From NCBI GenBank assembly GCA_009776385.1, contig WRFT01000096.1, forward strand, positions 1-7,114: DNA of 7,114 nucleotides, in the 5' to 3' direction. Shown here piece after piece: positions 6,658 through 7,114 of the stretch. Numbering within the stretch: position 1 is the stretch's first letter; the number at the start of each line of letters is the position of its first letter. Made by a program: the position numbers and the translations under genes. Source of the stretch: Clostridia bacterium (GTDB lineage: Bacteria > Bacillota > Clostridia > Christensenellales > Aristaeellaceae). Below the pieces are notes generated by a model that had not been told where the DNA came from, did no database searches, and was given only the letters and a program-made list of their open reading frames with translations.

Positions 6658-6684
6658 CGCGAAATACGCGAAATACGCGAAAAA
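6658..6684 (+). repeat. Short tandem repeat CGCGAAATA
   Basis: CGCGAAATA occurs at 6658-6666 and 6667-6675, and a variant CGCGAAAAA at 6676-6684. A related pair is at 6362-6379. The two places also share the following GACGGG-type purine stretch, so they are copies of one element distinct from the palindromic repeat. Confidence 0.8.
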
Positions 6685-6733
6685 GACGGGAGAAGGAACA
6701 ATACATTGCCGGGAAATGCAGACCTCAAGTGTA

Positions 6734-6771
6734 CGTCTTCGCGAGCCACCGAAGGTGGCGCGGCGATCCAG
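6734..6771 (-). repeat. Palindromic repeat copy 5 (reverse)
   Basis: On the minus strand it reads CTGGATCGCCGC, inner stem GCCACC-TTC-GGTGGC, then TCGCGAAGACG. The six-pair stem is fully complementary but different from the GCCGCC stem of copy 3. It pairs head-to-head with copy 6 across a 57-bp A/T-rich spacer (6772-6828). Confidence 0.87.
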
Positions 6772-6828
6772 ATTTTGACATTTATTATTACGTTTTTGAT
6801 GAAGATTACTATGACAAGGTAAGGAACC

Positions 6829-6866
6829 CCGGATCGCCGCTCCACTCACGTGGCTCGCGAAGACGG
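6829..6866 (+). repeat. Palindromic repeat copy 6 (forward)
   Basis: Arms CCGGATCGCCGC and GGCTCGCGAAGACGG enclose CCAC-TCAC-GTGG, a four-pair stem; the next position is a T-C mismatch. Copy 7 follows in tandem, 50 bp after its start, through the linker AGAAGAGGCACC. Confidence 0.85.
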
Positions 6867-6878
6867 AGAAGAGGCACC

Positions 6879-6915
6879 CTGGATCGCCACGCCACTCACG
6901 TGGCTCGCGAAGACG
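6879..6915 (+). repeat. Palindromic repeat copy 7 (forward)
   Basis: Arms CTGGATCGCCAC and TCGCGAAGACG enclose the inner stem GCCAC-TCAC-GTGGC. It is very similar to copy 6, differing mainly in the left arm, so these two may be a recent tandem duplication. Confidence 0.87.
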
Positions 6916-6979
6916 TGCCGAGGGCAAAGCGTTAATGAGATAGATAACTACCACCATTTACATCTTCGACCATCATTTA

Positions 6980-7015
6980 CGTCTTCGCGAGCCGTGTATA
7001 CGGCGTGGCGATCCG
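6980..7015 (-). repeat. Palindromic repeat copy 8 (reverse)
   Basis: On the minus strand it reads CCGGATCGCCAC, inner stem GCCGT-ATAC-ACGGC, then TCGCGAAGACG. It is the counterpart of copy 2 in the 135-bp duplication, with an intact outer-stem G-C pair at 7008. Confidence 0.87.
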
Positions 7016-7063
7016 GATTTTTACCAATTGATCCTATCGAAAAATATGACAATGGGAGGAACC

Positions 7064-7102
7064 CTGGATTGCCACGCCGCCTTTGGCGGCTCGCAAAGAC
7101 GG
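7064..7102 (+). repeat. Palindromic repeat copy 9 (forward)
   Basis: Identical to copy 3, including the TTGC/GCAA outer stem and the GCCGCC-TTT-GGCGGC inner stem. It is followed by GGGGAAGAGGAACC, the linker that precedes copy 4 in the left block, so a further copy probably begins just past the window end. Confidence 0.88.
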
Positions 7103-7114
7103 GGAAGAGGAACC

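Larger units (their letters stand above)
6980..7114 (+). repeat. 135-bp direct duplication, right copy, cut by the window edge
   Basis: It is the right copy of 6455-6589, with two base differences in 135. The left borders coincide with the outer edge of the reverse palindromic repeat: bases just before it differ (TCATC versus TTTA), although looser similarity resumes further left. Confidence 0.93.

Noticed and set aside
6496..6957. A 153-codon minus-strand open frame and several overlapping frames in the right-hand region
   Set aside because: The translation is a string of repeat products (LREP, EWRGDP, FASH, FAYFAYFAV) created by the palindromic and CGCGAAATA repeats; there is no ribosome binding site or protein-like composition.
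6539..7102. CRISPR array, because of ~50-bp spaced repeats with variable centres
   Set aside because: The variable centres are self-complementary stems, copies lie in both orientations, spacing is irregular and no cas genes are present.

Overview
The window looks like chromosomal DNA of a Gram-positive Bacillota bacterium, probably a Clostridia-type gut or sediment lineage. The reasons are an LPETG sortase-anchored surface protein, a BspA/internalin-like secreted leucine-rich repeat protein, a DUF2975 + Cro/C1-type regulator pair as in Bacillus yoaS-yozG, strong AGGAGG-type ribosome binding sites and sigma-A-like promoters. No species can be named from the sequence.

Layout. Bases 1-63 are the 3' part of a tRNA-Ser(CGA) gene, followed by a symmetric hairpin terminator (72-102). 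Bases 133-1697 hold a compact, fairly AT-rich minus-strand operon read right to left: a four-helix DUF2975 membrane protein, a 68-residue XRE regulator and a DUF4153/DUF4173-type membrane protein gene. The last is broken by a frameshift and appears to have lost its central domain, so the operon's final gene is a decaying remnant. A good promoter lies at 1726-1754.

Bases 1922-6221 carry two divergent, GC-richer genes for exported proteins. The minus-strand gene (594 aa) has a signal peptide, BspA-like repeats and ten 22-residue internalin-like repeats, but no wall anchor. The plus-strand gene (738 aa from a start at 4005) has a signal peptide, a Gly-rich beta-helix-like region, an Ig-like domain, two copies of an unnamed ~105-residue repeat and an LPETG sorting signal. 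Their shared 298-bp upstream region contains a promoter for each. I infer that they serve surface contact or adhesion.

Bases 6222-7114 contain no believable gene. They hold a terminator with a palindromic repeat inside its loop, then a dense cluster of that repeat: nine copies in all, in both orientations, whose hairpin stems differ in sequence yet stay complementary. Three copy pairs form head-to-head composites. One 135-bp composite segment is duplicated with two mismatches 525 bp apart and runs to the window edge. This repeat cluster and the eroded membrane-protein gene are the parts most worth a second look. I saw no clear sign of a new defence system or other multi-gene system.
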